Below are positions 1 to 6,805 of a stretch of 6,923 bases of DNA, in pieces. Both the position numbers and the translations under genes were made by a program. The notes below the pieces were generated by a model, which had not been told where the DNA came from, searched no databases, and worked only from the letters and a program-made list of their open reading frames with translations. Position 1 is the first letter of the stretch. Every line of letters begins with the position of its first letter. The stretch is from Pedosphaera sp. (GTDB lineage: Bacteria; Verrucomicrobiota; Verrucomicrobiia; Limisphaerales; UBA9464): the NCBI GenBank assembly GCA_009695405.1, contig SIAZ01000190.1:1-6923 (forward strand), written 5' to 3'.

Positions 1-121
1 GCTCCTCAATCCATCTCCGTAACCACTCCACTTCCTCAGATCCCATCCGTCGCCCTTGCAATACTAGTTCTTTAAGCACGCCCTGCTTTATGAGCTCTTT
101 GCCACCGGTAGTCCAGCTCAT
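1..121 (-). CDS. Partial 5' end of a possible transposase (DUF4338-like?), left repeat copy, runs off the window
   Basis: Reading outward on the minus strand from an ATG at 121, the frame stays open for 40 codons to the window edge; an in-frame TGA lies immediately before the ATG. The peptide begins MSWTTGGKEL and later contains LQGRRMGSEEVEWLRRWIEE. That stretch recalls the N-terminus of DUF4338 proteins (DruA-like and related transposase-like proteins), where a short 'GR' motif precedes an acidic helix and then 'IR.LI..HP.WSR'. The diagnostic part would lie outside the window, so the family call is tentative. The start is only about 25 bp inside the repeat edge, typical of compact IS elements. 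The copy at 6803-6923 is identical. Confidence 0.5.
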   Translation of the reverse strand, partial: MSWTTGGKELIKQGVLKELVLQGRRMGSEEVEWLRRWIEE

Positions 122-141
122 TCACCGACAACTTGTGAATG
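119..141. repeat. Subterminal hairpin at left repeat edge
   Basis: Two perfect 7-base arms, CATTCAC and GTGAATG, are separated by 9 bases, a few bases inside the repeat edge. The inner arm contains the ATG of the outward ORF. The hairpin could be a recognition structure for the element's recombinase or could affect translation initiation. The short arms also make chance occurrence possible. Confidence 0.4.
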
Positions 142-490
142 CACCGATCACCGCCTCTATGCGGGCATTCAATGTGCCAAATTGGTGGCGGATCAGTAAG
201 TCCGCGAGACAGTGATGCTCACGAGAAACCAACACCACAATCCGTTTCGGTAGAGGTGAAGCCACTTGCACCGCCGCCCCTTCCGGCAATACGCCTTTAG
301 CTTCCTCTGCCAAACAGACCGAATCCACTGCTCCGTCAAATTCCGTCCGCATAAAAAACCGCCCTGTCTCGCGATCCACGAATTCTTGATTCCCCACGAC
401 ATTACACCCGTGGTCGAAAAGAACACCGCTGATGGCAAGCACCAGACCTCGGCGATCTAAACACTCAACAAGCAGCACAGATATGGTCAA
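122..490 (-). pseudogene. purU: Formyltetrahydrofolate deformylase, N-terminal fragment interrupted by the repeat
   Basis: PurU hydrolyses 10-formyl-tetrahydrofolate to formate and tetrahydrofolate, in the cytosol, supplying formate for PurT-dependent purine synthesis and balancing one-carbon pools. Residues 1-80 form the N-terminal ACT domain, with the family signatures VECLDRRGLV, NQEFVDRETGRFFMRTE and LPEG. Residues 83-115 start the formyltransferase domain (RIVVLVSREHHCLADLL...IEAVIG). In intact homologues 'AVIG' is followed by the catalytic Asn-His-Asp. Here the reading frame enters the inverted repeat at codon 116 and ends after six foreign residues, AFTSCR. The product would be 122 residues against about 280 for the family, lacking all catalysis. 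The start is TTG at 490, overlapping the upstream SIS-gene stop (TTGA), which suggests translational coupling. Family recognition is strong; that the rest lies beyond an inserted element is inferred. Confidence 0.88.
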
Positions 491-1890
491 CGACGAGACG
501 TTTCGCGACCTCCGCGCCGCTCAGGTCTACGTTGCCCATCTGAACTTCCGCCCGTTTCAGAGCCTCGTCCTCGGGAATCAGTCGACCTACCACCACTCGG
601 GGCAGAGGGAGCCTGCCCATTCTCACGCGACCACATTCGGCGCTCGATATCATCCATACGATCCCAATTACTTGGCTTAAGAACTTCCTGCGACTGAGGC
701 GCGATCGACGGCGGCACCTCTTGGCGAACAACCGGCTCGGCTTGCCGACGCGGTTCCTCAATTTCACGAGCATCACGCTCCGGACGAGCCTCGCGGGGTT
801 CACGTGCCGGCCGAGCTTCACGCGCATCACGCGCCGGCCGAGCTTCACGCACCGACTCCACATCAGGGGTCCGTCGGATTGATCGATCATCAGAACGTCC
901 ACGTTCAACATCTAATCTAGAACGGGACTCATCACTCCCTCCGCGATTAGATCGGCTCTCTCGTGGCTCGCGTCGTTCCCTCGAAACGCTATCGGATCGA
1001 TCGATGCGCGGAGCGGGCTCGAAGCGATCCGTCCGATTAGTCCGATTCAATCCACGCCCTTCTGAACGGCCAACCTCTCGAGACACAGGAGCGGCTTCAC
1101 CTAATGTCGCATAAAGCTTTGAGAGGCGACGTCCGTGCTCATCATAAGCGCGATCAAACAAGTCTTCTGAACGGTCGCGCCCTACCAAAACAGGGGCGGT
1201 TAATACCGTCGGAGGATGGCCCGCCTCGGTGAGAAGGGCCGCCACCTCCACTTTAATGGCATTGATCAAAAGACATCCACCAATCGTAGAACCGGGCCCA
1301 ACTGGAGTTTCCAAACCTGGGATCTCGATCATTGCGTCCCCAACAGGAGCCCCCGTATCCAAGATTATATCGGCAAAATCTTGCAGCTTGCGACCATCCC
1401 GTCGCTGACTGCGGCTTGCTTCACTGTGTGCCTTCGAAAGGATAGCAACCACCTTGATTCCTCGGCGCTTGAACTCTTCGGCCATTTCAATGGGAACCAA
1501 GTTACACCCACTGGACGAGGCAATCAGCGCGCAGTCTTGGGGTGTTGTCTCAAAGTTCCGCAAGATGCGACCGGCTAGGCCGTGCACATTTTCCAAAAAC
1601 ATCGCCTGCCGCTGGCCATTAGCCCCAACGACCTGGTTATGGAAGCTCAGAGACAGCTCCACAATCGGGTTGAAACCTGGGAAGGATCCATACCTCGGCC
1701 ACATCTCTTCGACAAGAATCCGACTATGGCCGGAACCGAAAAGATGGACCATACGGCCCGCTAAAATTGTCTCAGAAAACAAGCCAGCAGCTTTGGCAAT
1801 GGCGTTTTCCTGCGCGGATACCGTATCGATAAGTCCACGGCAGAGGTCCAAATAATCAGCTATCACTCGCGGGAGAGTAACAAGATCCAA
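487..1890 (-). CDS. UPF0309-type SIS-domain (sugar isomerase fold) protein with long Arg-rich disordered C-terminal tail
   Basis: Residues 8-265 match the UPF0309 family of SIS (phosphosugar-binding fold) proteins: VHLFGSGHSRILVEEM (48-63), FNPIVE (73-78), LIASSSGCNLVPIEMAEEFKRRGIKVVAI (122-150), GDAMIEIPGLE (184-194) and GPGSTIGGCLLINAI (198-212). SIS domains bind or isomerise phosphosugars; the UPF0309 substrate is not known to me. Family members are usually about 240-250 residues, but this one is 467. Residues about 269-467 are low-complexity, dominated by Arg with Glu/Asp/Ser/Pro. They include a three-unit 9-residue repeat (348-374), a less biased island SNWDRMDDIERRMW (407-420), and RGRG and RRGGR motifs near the end. 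Such tails are usually disordered and often bind nucleic acid; that is inference. The start is TTG at 1890 with no clear Shine-Dalgarno; GTG at codon 9 is the alternative. The stop overlaps the purU start; hflX lies 173 bp upstream. Confidence 0.85.
   Translation of the reverse strand: MDLVTLPRVIADYLDLCRGLIDTVSAQENAIAKAAGLFSETILAGRMVHLFGSGHSRILVEEMWPRYGSFPGFNPIVELSLSFHNQVVGANGQRQAMFLENVHGLAGRILRNFETTPQDCALIASSSGCNLVPIEMAEEFKRRGIKVVAILSKAHSEASRSQRRDGRKLQDFADIILDTGAPVGDAMIEIPGLETPVGPGSTIGGCLLINAIKVEVAALLTEAGHPPTVLTAPVLVGRDRSEDLFDRAYDEHGRRLSKLYATLGEAAPVSREVGRSEGRGLNRTNRTDRFEPAPRIDRSDSVSRERREPRESRSNRGGSDESRSRLDVERGRSDDRSIRRTPDVESVREARPARDAREARPAREPREARPERDAREIEEPRRQAEPVVRQEVPPSIAPQSQEVLKPSNWDRMDDIERRMWSRENGQAPSAPSGGRSTDSRGRGSETGGSSDGQRRPERRGGRETSRR
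769..849 (-). repeat. Three-unit 27-bp coding tandem repeat in the SIS-protein tail
   Basis: Codons 348-374 encode three 9-residue units, REARPARDA, REARPAREP and REARPERDA, followed by a degenerate fourth beginning REIEEP. At DNA level the first two units share the string CCGGCCGAGCTTCACGC (plus-strand sense); the third has drifted. The array probably arose by in-frame tandem duplication and would be prone to length variation. Confidence 0.8.
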
Positions 1891-1972
1891 AGGCCGATGG
1901 GGATACGAAAGATTAAAATTGAGTCAGAAATTTACAAAAGAGCTATTTGGTGTGGAACGGCCCAAAATACCG

Positions 1973-2006
1973 ATTTTATTTCCTCGGGCGGACTTTTTTC
2001 TGTCAA
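1973..2006 (-). promoter_or_regulatory. Possible promoter for the SIS/purU pair
   Basis: In the 173-bp gap between hflX and the SIS gene, the minus strand carries a perfect TTGACA (2006-2001). The nearest good -10-like hexamer, TAAAAT (1978-1973), is 22 bp downstream, longer than the optimal 16-18. The hexamer at the right spacing, GGAAAT (1983-1978), is poor. If real, the leader would be about 80 nt. T-rich runs just upstream may act as an UP-like element. Confidence 0.3.
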
Positions 2007-2063
2007 AAAAAACGAAAAAAACCCTTCCACTCCTATCGCTCGCCTTCAGAAAGGACGTTTGGA

Positions 2064-3350
2064 TCAATTTTCGGGCAGGACAAAGCGCTCGAATTCATGT
2101 CGGACATACGGTGGAATCCGAACCCGGAACCAAGCCTCCGGCCCAGAATAGTCCTGCTCCACAATCTGCCCCAAGGCATGCAGTCGACTGATCGCCTTTT
2201 GTTCTCCGTGCGGAATCCGAACCTCCACAAAATCTCGAATTGGTTTTAGCATCGCCCCCAGTTCAGCGAAGAGAGTATCGAATCCTATCTTCTCCCTAGA
2301 CGAAACGGCCACCGCCTTGGGAAATTGCTGACACAGAAGTTCAGCGGCTTCACGTGCCCCCTGTTTATCCACCTTATTAAAAACCATTAAAACCGGCTTT
2401 TCCATGGCACCAATTTCCGACAAGACGCTATTGACGGCTTCAATTTGTTGAGCGCATTGCGGATGACTAGAGTCCACCACATGGATTAGTAATTCTGCTT
2501 CAACGACTTCTTCTAAAGTAGCCTTAAAAGCTTCCACCAAACCGTGAGGCAGTTTGCGAATAAACCCAACAGTATCACTGAGTAGAACATTCTGATTAGA
2601 CGGCAAGCGTAACCGGCGCGTGGTAGGGTCCAAGGTGGCGAAGAGCATATCTGCAGCCAACACCTCGGCCCCAGTCAAAGCGTTCAGCAGGGTCGACTTC
2701 CCTGCATTTGTATACCCGACAATCGACGCCAAGGGCCACTGGTGACGCTGACGCCCAGCGCGCTGAGTGGTCCGCTGCTTCCGGACAATCAACAATTCAT
2801 CGCGGATTTTTTCGATCCGTTCTTGAGTCTTACGACGGTCACTTTCCAACTGAGACTCCCCTTCGCCGCCGATGGATCCGGTGGAACCTCGCTGCCGAGA
2901 CAAATGGGTCCAGTAGCGAGTCAACCGGGGCATTAAGTACTGCAACTGAGCCAACTCCACTTGCAATTTACCTTCTCGGGTCCGGGCACGCTGACCAAAA
3001 ATATCTAGGATTAAGGCCGTGCGATCCATGACCTTGCACCCAAAAAGTTCTTCTAAATTGCGAGCCTGTGCACCGGATAATTCATCATCAAATAAGACTG
3101 TATCCGCACCCAATTCTCGACATTCACGGGCTAATTCCTCGGCTTTACCCGCACCAATGTAGGTGCCGGGATGAGGCGCTTCTAACTTCTGCATCCCCCG
3201 ACCCACAACCGCCGCACCCGCAGTGGTGGCCAACTCGGTTAATTCATCCAACGAATCAACCACGTCCCAAGACGTCCGGTTCCTTAGTTCCGCCCCAACC
3301 AAAAAGGCGCGCTCTGTCTTCCGGTCGGCGGTTTGAATGAGTGCTTTCAA
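2064..3350 (-). CDS. hflX: Ribosome-associated GTPase HflX
   Basis: HflX is a GTPase that binds the 50S subunit and splits stalled or stressed 70S ribosomes. The protein is 428 residues, a normal length. The N-terminal HflX domain contains PHPGTYIGAGKAEEL (59-73), ADTVLFDDELSGAQARNLEE (82-101) and the hallmark GGEGESQLESDRR (161-173) after a coiled region. The GTPase domain has G1 GYTNAGKST (212-220), G3 DTVGF (259-263), G4 NKVD (325-328) and G5-like SSRE (350-353). The apparent start is TTG at 3350, chosen because MKALIQTADRKTERAFLVG matches where homologues begin; only a weak purine stretch (AAGAAG) precedes it. It is divergent from glgA, and the SIS gene follows in the same direction after 173 bp. 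All nucleotide-binding motifs are intact. Confidence 0.95.
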   Translation of the reverse strand: MKALIQTADRKTERAFLVGAELRNRTSWDVVDSLDELTELATTAGAAVVGRGMQKLEAPHPGTYIGAGKAEELARECRELGADTVLFDDELSGAQARNLEELFGCKVMDRTALILDIFGQRARTREGKLQVELAQLQYLMPRLTRYWTHLSRQRGSTGSIGGEGESQLESDRRKTQERIEKIRDELLIVRKQRTTQRAGRQRHQWPLASIVGYTNAGKSTLLNALTGAEVLAADMLFATLDPTTRRLRLPSNQNVLLSDTVGFIRKLPHGLVEAFKATLEEVVEAELLIHVVDSSHPQCAQQIEAVNSVLSEIGAMEKPVLMVFNKVDKQGAREAAELLCQQFPKAVAVSSREKIGFDTLFAELGAMLKPIRDFVEVRIPHGEQKAISRLHALGQIVEQDYSGPEAWFRVRIPPYVRHEFERFVLPEN

Positions 3351-3480
3351 TCGGCTTCTTGTTTCGAGAGTCGAATTCTAGGGCCTAAACCATAACAGGC
3401 CTATCACAAATCGATAAACCTCATACGAAAGAGACTTCACTCTTGTCTCATACCTCTTCCGCGTCAGAGACTCTAGCAGC
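3351..3480. promoter_or_regulatory. Divergent intergenic region between hflX and glgA
   Basis: These 130 bp must hold promoters for both genes, yet no strong consensus hexamer pair is evident. The best weak candidate for hflX is TTTATC-18 bp-TATGGT on the minus strand (3418-3389). Three small inverted repeats are visible: GGCCT/AGGCC (3382-3386 and 3397-3401), GAGAC/GTCTC (3431-3435 and 3445-3449), and AGAGACTCT (3466-3474), the last sitting 6 bp before the glgA ATG where a ribosome-binding site would be. Any operator or hairpin role is speculative. Confidence 0.4.
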
Positions 3481-4950
3481 ATGCATGTTCTGCTCGCCAC
3501 AAGTGAGCTTCATCCCTTTTCTAAGACGGGTGGATTAGCCGATATGGTCGGGTCTCTAGCGCATTCGCTGGCTGATGCCGGCGTGCAGATCTCGGTTATC
3601 ACACCCCTTTACCGAGGAATTACCTCCCGTTTTCCTTCCATAAAAGCCGCGCAATGGCGTTTCGCTGTCCGCCTAGGAAACAAACAGTTCGAAGGCCAAT
3701 TTTTCCGACTAGATCCCTCTCCCAAACTCACTGTTTGGTTCGTCCAACAAGATAGCTTCTACGATCGAGCCGGACTTTATAGCAGTTCCGGCTTGGAGTA
3801 CCTCGATAATGCCTCGCGCTTTCTCTTCCTAACTCACGCAGCTTTGATCCTAGCTCGGCATCTGCCTAATCCACCGAAAATCATCCACAGTCACGACTGG
3901 CAAACTGGTTTGCTCCCTCTTTACCTGCAACATGCCCGTGCTGCCGGCGACTGGCCCACGGTCCCTCAAAGCATTTTTACACTCCATAATCTCGCCTACC
4001 AAGGGTCGTTTCCCTCAACCGACTGGGCTCTAACCGGACTCCCAACCGCTTGGTTTCATCTGGAAAGCGCACAACATTTTCAACGGCTCAATTTTCTTAA
4101 AGCCGCTCTCACTCAGTCCACGGCCATTACCACAGTTAGTCCAAACTATGCCCGCGAAATCCTCACCCCAGAATACGGGTGCGGTCTCGAAAGCCTTCTG
4201 ATTAAACGCGCCAATGACCTGACCGGTATTCTCAATGGTGTTGATTATTCGGAGTGGAATACCATCGCCAATCCTGCCCTTCCCGCCTCCTTCACTTCCG
4301 ACGATCTCTCCGGCAAAGCCCTCTGCAAAGCCGCTGTACAGAAAGAACTAGGTCTCCCTATACGTCAGGATTTACCGCTCTTTACCAATATCACCCGGTT
4401 AACCGACCAAAAGGGCTCGGAACTTATCCTCGTCGCTCTCGAACGACTGCTGCTCGACGTTGTTCCTTTCCAATTTGCCCTGCTCGGCAGTGGCGATCCT
4501 CTTTTAGAGCAAGGCTACAAATCTCTTGCGACTCGATTCCCAACTCAAGTGTCCGCGCGTATCGGATTTGATCCGGCCCTAGCTCATCGTCTTGAGGCCG
4601 GATCTGATTTTTACCTGATGCCTTCTCGGTTTGAACCCTGCGGTCTAAACCAACTGTACTCGCTCCGCTATGGCTCTATTCCAGTGGTGCGAGCCACGGG
4701 TGGACTTCACGATTCCATTATTGACCCACGAGAAGACGCCGATCGCGCCAACGGAATCAAGTTCCATACCTATGATCACCGCGCACTCGAACAGGCCATT
4801 CGCAAAGCCCTCGCGGTCTGGGCCGAACCTAGCTGGATTGACCACTTACGACGTAATGGAATGACCGCCGACTTTTCTTGGAAACGTCAAACAACTCACT
4901 ACATCGCCCTCTACAACGAGGTCGCTCAACTTAAACCGGCCACACCTTGA
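3481..4950 (+). CDS. glgA: Glycogen synthase (ADP-glucose type, GT5 family)
   Basis: GlgA transfers glucose from ADP-glucose to the non-reducing end of growing alpha-1,4-glucan in the cytosol, the elongation step of glycogen synthesis. The 489 residues match the family length. The N-terminal Rossmann domain has the sugar-nucleotide motif KTGGLAD (15-21), HSHDWQTGLLP (136-146), HNLAYQG (169-175) and TVSPNYAREI (218-227). The C-terminal domain has NGVDYSEWN (252-260), ITRLTDQKG (304-312, with the phosphate-binding Arg and Lys), PSRFEPCGLNQLY (381-393, with the catalytic Glu and conserved Cys) and RATGGL (404-409). The ATG at 3481 is fixed by the family start; the preceding Shine-Dalgarno is weak. 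No other glg gene is nearby. It is divergent from hflX and convergent with rsgA. It looks fully functional and resembles Verrucomicrobiota homologues. Confidence 0.97.
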   Translation: MHVLLATSELHPFSKTGGLADMVGSLAHSLADAGVQISVITPLYRGITSRFPSIKAAQWRFAVRLGNKQFEGQFFRLDPSPKLTVWFVQQDSFYDRAGLYSSSGLEYLDNASRFLFLTHAALILARHLPNPPKIIHSHDWQTGLLPLYLQHARAAGDWPTVPQSIFTLHNLAYQGSFPSTDWALTGLPTAWFHLESAQHFQRLNFLKAALTQSTAITTVSPNYAREILTPEYGCGLESLLIKRANDLTGILNGVDYSEWNTIANPALPASFTSDDLSGKALCKAAVQKELGLPIRQDLPLFTNITRLTDQKGSELILVALERLLLDVVPFQFALLGSGDPLLEQGYKSLATRFPTQVSARIGFDPALAHRLEAGSDFYLMPSRFEPCGLNQLYSLRYGSIPVVRATGGLHDSIIDPREDADRANGIKFHTYDHRALEQAIRKALAVWAEPSWIDHLRRNGMTADFSWKRQTTHYIALYNEVAQLKPATP

Positions 4951-4965
4951 TGAGCAGAAGTCTTC

Positions 4966-4994
4966 GGGCCTAGCGCCTTAGCAAAAGGCAGCCC
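4966..4994. terminator. Possible terminator hairpin between convergent glgA and rsgA
   Basis: The 49-bp gap between the two stop codons contains nested inverted repeats: outer GGGC/GCCC (4966-4969 and 4991-4994) and inner GCCTT/AAGGC (4975-4979 and 4985-4989) with a 5-base loop. A second small palindrome, CCTAA/TTAGG (4993-5004), overlaps the rsgA stop. The position suits a two-way terminator, but neither strand has a proper U-tract, so function is uncertain. Confidence 0.35.
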
Positions 4995-4999
4995 TAAAC

Positions 5000-6061
5000 T
5001 TAGGCGTCCCCACCGTCGTCCCAAGCATCCTGACGCCCCGGCACCGGTCGTCCATTGTCACTACGCCGACTGCTGCGTCGCGCAATAACTACCTGAACCA
5101 GTTCCTGCCTGAGCTTTTGGAAGCTATCGTAACGAACCCGAGGTAACCGCCCCACCTCAACGGCGTCCTGCACCGCGCATCCCGGCTCCGCCGCATGAGT
5201 GCAATCTCGAAAATGGCACCCCACCCCGAGCAGGACAATATCGGGAAAAGCCTCGTCTAATCCCTCATCGGCGAACCACAACTGAAACTCCCGCATTCCT
5301 GGGGTATCTATCACCAACCCACCGCTCGGCACCGGATGGATTTCCCGCCACATCGTCGCATGACGTCCCTTGGAATCTTTCTCGCGGACTTGGAGAGTCA
5401 TCTCAACTTTCTCTCCCATAAGACGATTTATCAAACTCGACTTGCCGACCCCTGAAGTTCCAACAAAAACCGCTGTTCGCCCCGTCCCTAAATGCTCCCG
5501 CAATAAGCCTGTCCCCTTCCCTGTCTTTGCACAAACCGTCAAAACCGGTGTGTCTAAAGAAAGCCCGCGAACCTGTTTGACCAGCGCCTCGGGATTCTCA
5601 CAAAGATCCAACTTATTCATCACCACAACCGGGCGAGCCCCCCCTTCATGGACCATGACCAAAAACCGCTCAATCCGACGCGCACTAAAGGTAGAATCCA
5701 TGGCTTGGACCACAAAAACTGTGTCGATATTGGAGACGATAACCTGAGCTTCGCTGACTTTACCGGTCACTTTGCGCACAAGGACCGTTCGCCGGGGTAA
5801 AACCTCGTGAATCACCACCTTGGATTCTCCCGGCACCGCCGCCACCGCCACCCAATCACCCACTTTGGGTAGGGCCGCATCCTGCCGAAATCGATGACGA
5901 AGACGCCCAGTAATCAAGGCCGGATGATCGCCATCAGCACCCACGACGACATAGGAAAGTTTATCTTCATGGGCGACACGCGCCGGCTGAAATCCAGCCA
6001 ACCCGTGAGGCTCAAAGGCCGCAGCCCGCGCCGCATCCCACCCCAATTCAGTCAAGTCCAT
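5000..6061 (-). CDS. rsgA: Small ribosomal subunit biogenesis GTPase RsgA (YjeQ/EngC)
   Basis: RsgA is a circularly permuted GTPase that checks late maturation of the 30S decoding centre. The 353 residues follow the family order: an N-terminal OB-fold (about 25-95; GRLRHRFRQ, VGDWVAV), then the permuted G domain with G4 NKLD (149-152) before G1 GTSGVGKSS (201-209), the switch segment KGRHATMWRE (231-240), and G3 DTPGMREF (252-259). The zinc-binding motif follows: C282-x4-C287-x-H289-x5-C295. The tail after residue 328 is basic then acidic. The ATG at 6061 has a strong Shine-Dalgarno, GAGGTGAGG at 6078-6070, 8 nt upstream, the only convincing one in the window. It begins 30 bp after the fumarase beta stop, so the two are probably cotranscribed. 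No defects are seen. Confidence 0.97.
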   Translation of the reverse strand: MDLTELGWDAARAAAFEPHGLAGFQPARVAHEDKLSYVVVGADGDHPALITGRLRHRFRQDAALPKVGDWVAVAAVPGESKVVIHEVLPRRTVLVRKVTGKVSEAQVIVSNIDTVFVVQAMDSTFSARRIERFLVMVHEGGARPVVVMNKLDLCENPEALVKQVRGLSLDTPVLTVCAKTGKGTGLLREHLGTGRTAVFVGTSGVGKSSLINRLMGEKVEMTLQVREKDSKGRHATMWREIHPVPSGGLVIDTPGMREFQLWFADEGLDEAFPDIVLLGVGCHFRDCTHAAEPGCAVQDAVEVGRLPRVRYDSFQKLRQELVQVVIARRSSRRSDNGRPVPGRQDAWDDGGDA

Positions 6062-6091
6062 GCGATGCGCCTCACCTCGTTTTGCATCGAC

Positions 6092-6667
6092 TTAAACACG
6101 CTCGAGCAGGGCGGCTTGACTTGCAGCAAACACTTCCTGATGCAAGGAATGTCCATGGGAATCCATGGTCACCACCGCTGGGAAATCAACCACTTCCAAT
6201 TCCCAGATGGCCTCAGGCGATCCAAACTGCTCCAACATATAAACCGCACGCACCGATTTCACGCATTCGGCCAAAACCTGAGCCGCTCCGCCGATAGCAT
6301 GGAGATAAACACACCCGTGTTCCCGACAGGCCTCGAGTGTTCTGTCGCCCATCCCCCCCTTACCAATCACCCCTCGGAGCCCGAAACGACGAATAATATC
6401 AGCTTGATAAGGTTCCTCCCGGATCGATGTCGTCGGCCCAGCTGCCGTCACTGTCCACCCTCCATCCGCCCCTTTCATCACCACCGGTCCACAATGATAA
6501 ATCAGACCGTTTTCCAACTCAACTTCAGCAGGCAACTCTCCACCTTCATGAAGATATTTATGAACAGCATCGCGGCCAGTAAAAACAATGCCACTAATCA
6601 GAACCTCATCGCCAACTTTGAGCGCTCGGATTTTCTCAGCGTTAAATGGAGTCGTAAGCGGAATCAT
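6092..6667 (-). CDS. Class I (Fe-S) fumarate hydratase / tartrate dehydratase, beta subunit
   Basis: This is the beta subunit, equivalent to the C-terminal domain of class I fumarases, which with a separate alpha subunit carrying the 4Fe-4S cluster interconverts fumarate and malate (or dehydrates tartrate). The 191-residue length is typical of the split form. Motifs are KVGDEVLISGIVFTGRDAVHKYL (begins at 17; R32, D33 and H36), GPTTSIRE (77-84), VIGKGGMGDRTL (100-111), AIGGAAQVLA (124-133), FGSPEAIWELEV (148-159) and VVTMDSHG (165-172). The ATG at 6667 is chosen because MIPLTTPFNAEKIRALKVGD fits the family start; no clear Shine-Dalgarno precedes it. The alpha gene, normally directly upstream, is not present: after 110 bp the sequence enters the inverted repeat. 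Substrate (fumarate or tartrate) cannot be decided from this subunit alone. rsgA follows at 30 bp. Confidence 0.92.
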   Translation of the reverse strand: MIPLTTPFNAEKIRALKVGDEVLISGIVFTGRDAVHKYLHEGGELPAEVELENGLIYHCGPVVMKGADGGWTVTAAGPTTSIREEPYQADIIRRFGLRGVIGKGGMGDRTLEACREHGCVYLHAIGGAAQVLAECVKSVRAVYMLEQFGSPEAIWELEVVDFPAVVTMDSHGHSLHQEVFAASQAALLERV

Positions 6668-6777
6668 ACCTATGGAATCAGGCTAAACAGAACGGGCCGT
6701 CGTCACCAACGCCAATTAGGCGCGAGACAGTCCCAATGAGCAAGGGCAGGAATTAGCATCGTTCAACTCGAAATCCC
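6668..6777. other. Short gap between fumarase beta start and the right repeat copy
   Basis: I translated the minus strand here in all three frames looking for the end of an alpha subunit (usual C-terminal pattern like NPASLPVAV...CWA). Every frame has early stops and none gives a convincing match; one stretch, IPALAHWDCL, is only vaguely reminiscent. No good promoter or terminator is evident either. Confidence 0.5.
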
Positions 6778-6782
6778 CGGTG

Positions 6783-6805
6783 CATTCACAAGTTGTCGGT
6801 GAATG
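6783..6805. repeat. Subterminal hairpin at right repeat edge
   Basis: This is the same CATTCAC / GTGAATG 7-bp inverted pair with a 9-base loop (AAGTTGTCG) as in the left copy, lying 5 bp inside the repeat edge and including the start codon of the outward ORF. Confidence 0.4.

Larger units (their letters stand above)
1..146. repeat. Left copy of 146-bp perfect inverted repeat (probable insertion-sequence end)
   Basis: These 146 bases are the exact reverse complement of 6778-6923; I compared them base by base and found no mismatch. Identity stops abruptly at 146, where the sequence becomes purU coding sequence, while the other copy continues into unrelated sequence before the fumarase beta gene. 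A repeat with a sharp shared edge that interrupts a conserved gene is what an insertion sequence (IS) end looks like. Both copies also stop at exactly the same repeat base at the window ends, as expected if an assembler cut a contig inside a multi-copy element. The IS identity is inferred; the repeat is seen directly. Confidence 0.95.

Noticed and set aside
465..911. 148-codon minus-strand open frame
   Set aside because: It is an out-of-frame shadow of the Arg-rich SIS tail; low-complexity, GC-rich coding sequence readily leaves alternative frames open.
1216..1855. Plus-strand open frames of 120 and 133 codons
   Set aside because: Both are antisense to the conserved UPF0309/SIS core and have no recognisable motifs.
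5894..6739. 281-codon plus-strand open frame
   Set aside because: It lies antisense over rsgA and the fumarase beta gene, whose conserved motifs are unambiguous. Its translation is rich in His/Arg/Pro/Ser and shows no family motif.
6668..6777. Remnant of the fumarase alpha-subunit C-terminus
   Set aside because: A minus-strand frame gives IPALAHWDCL, loosely like the family ending, but it is too short and has the wrong spacing, with stops on both sides. I cannot support it.
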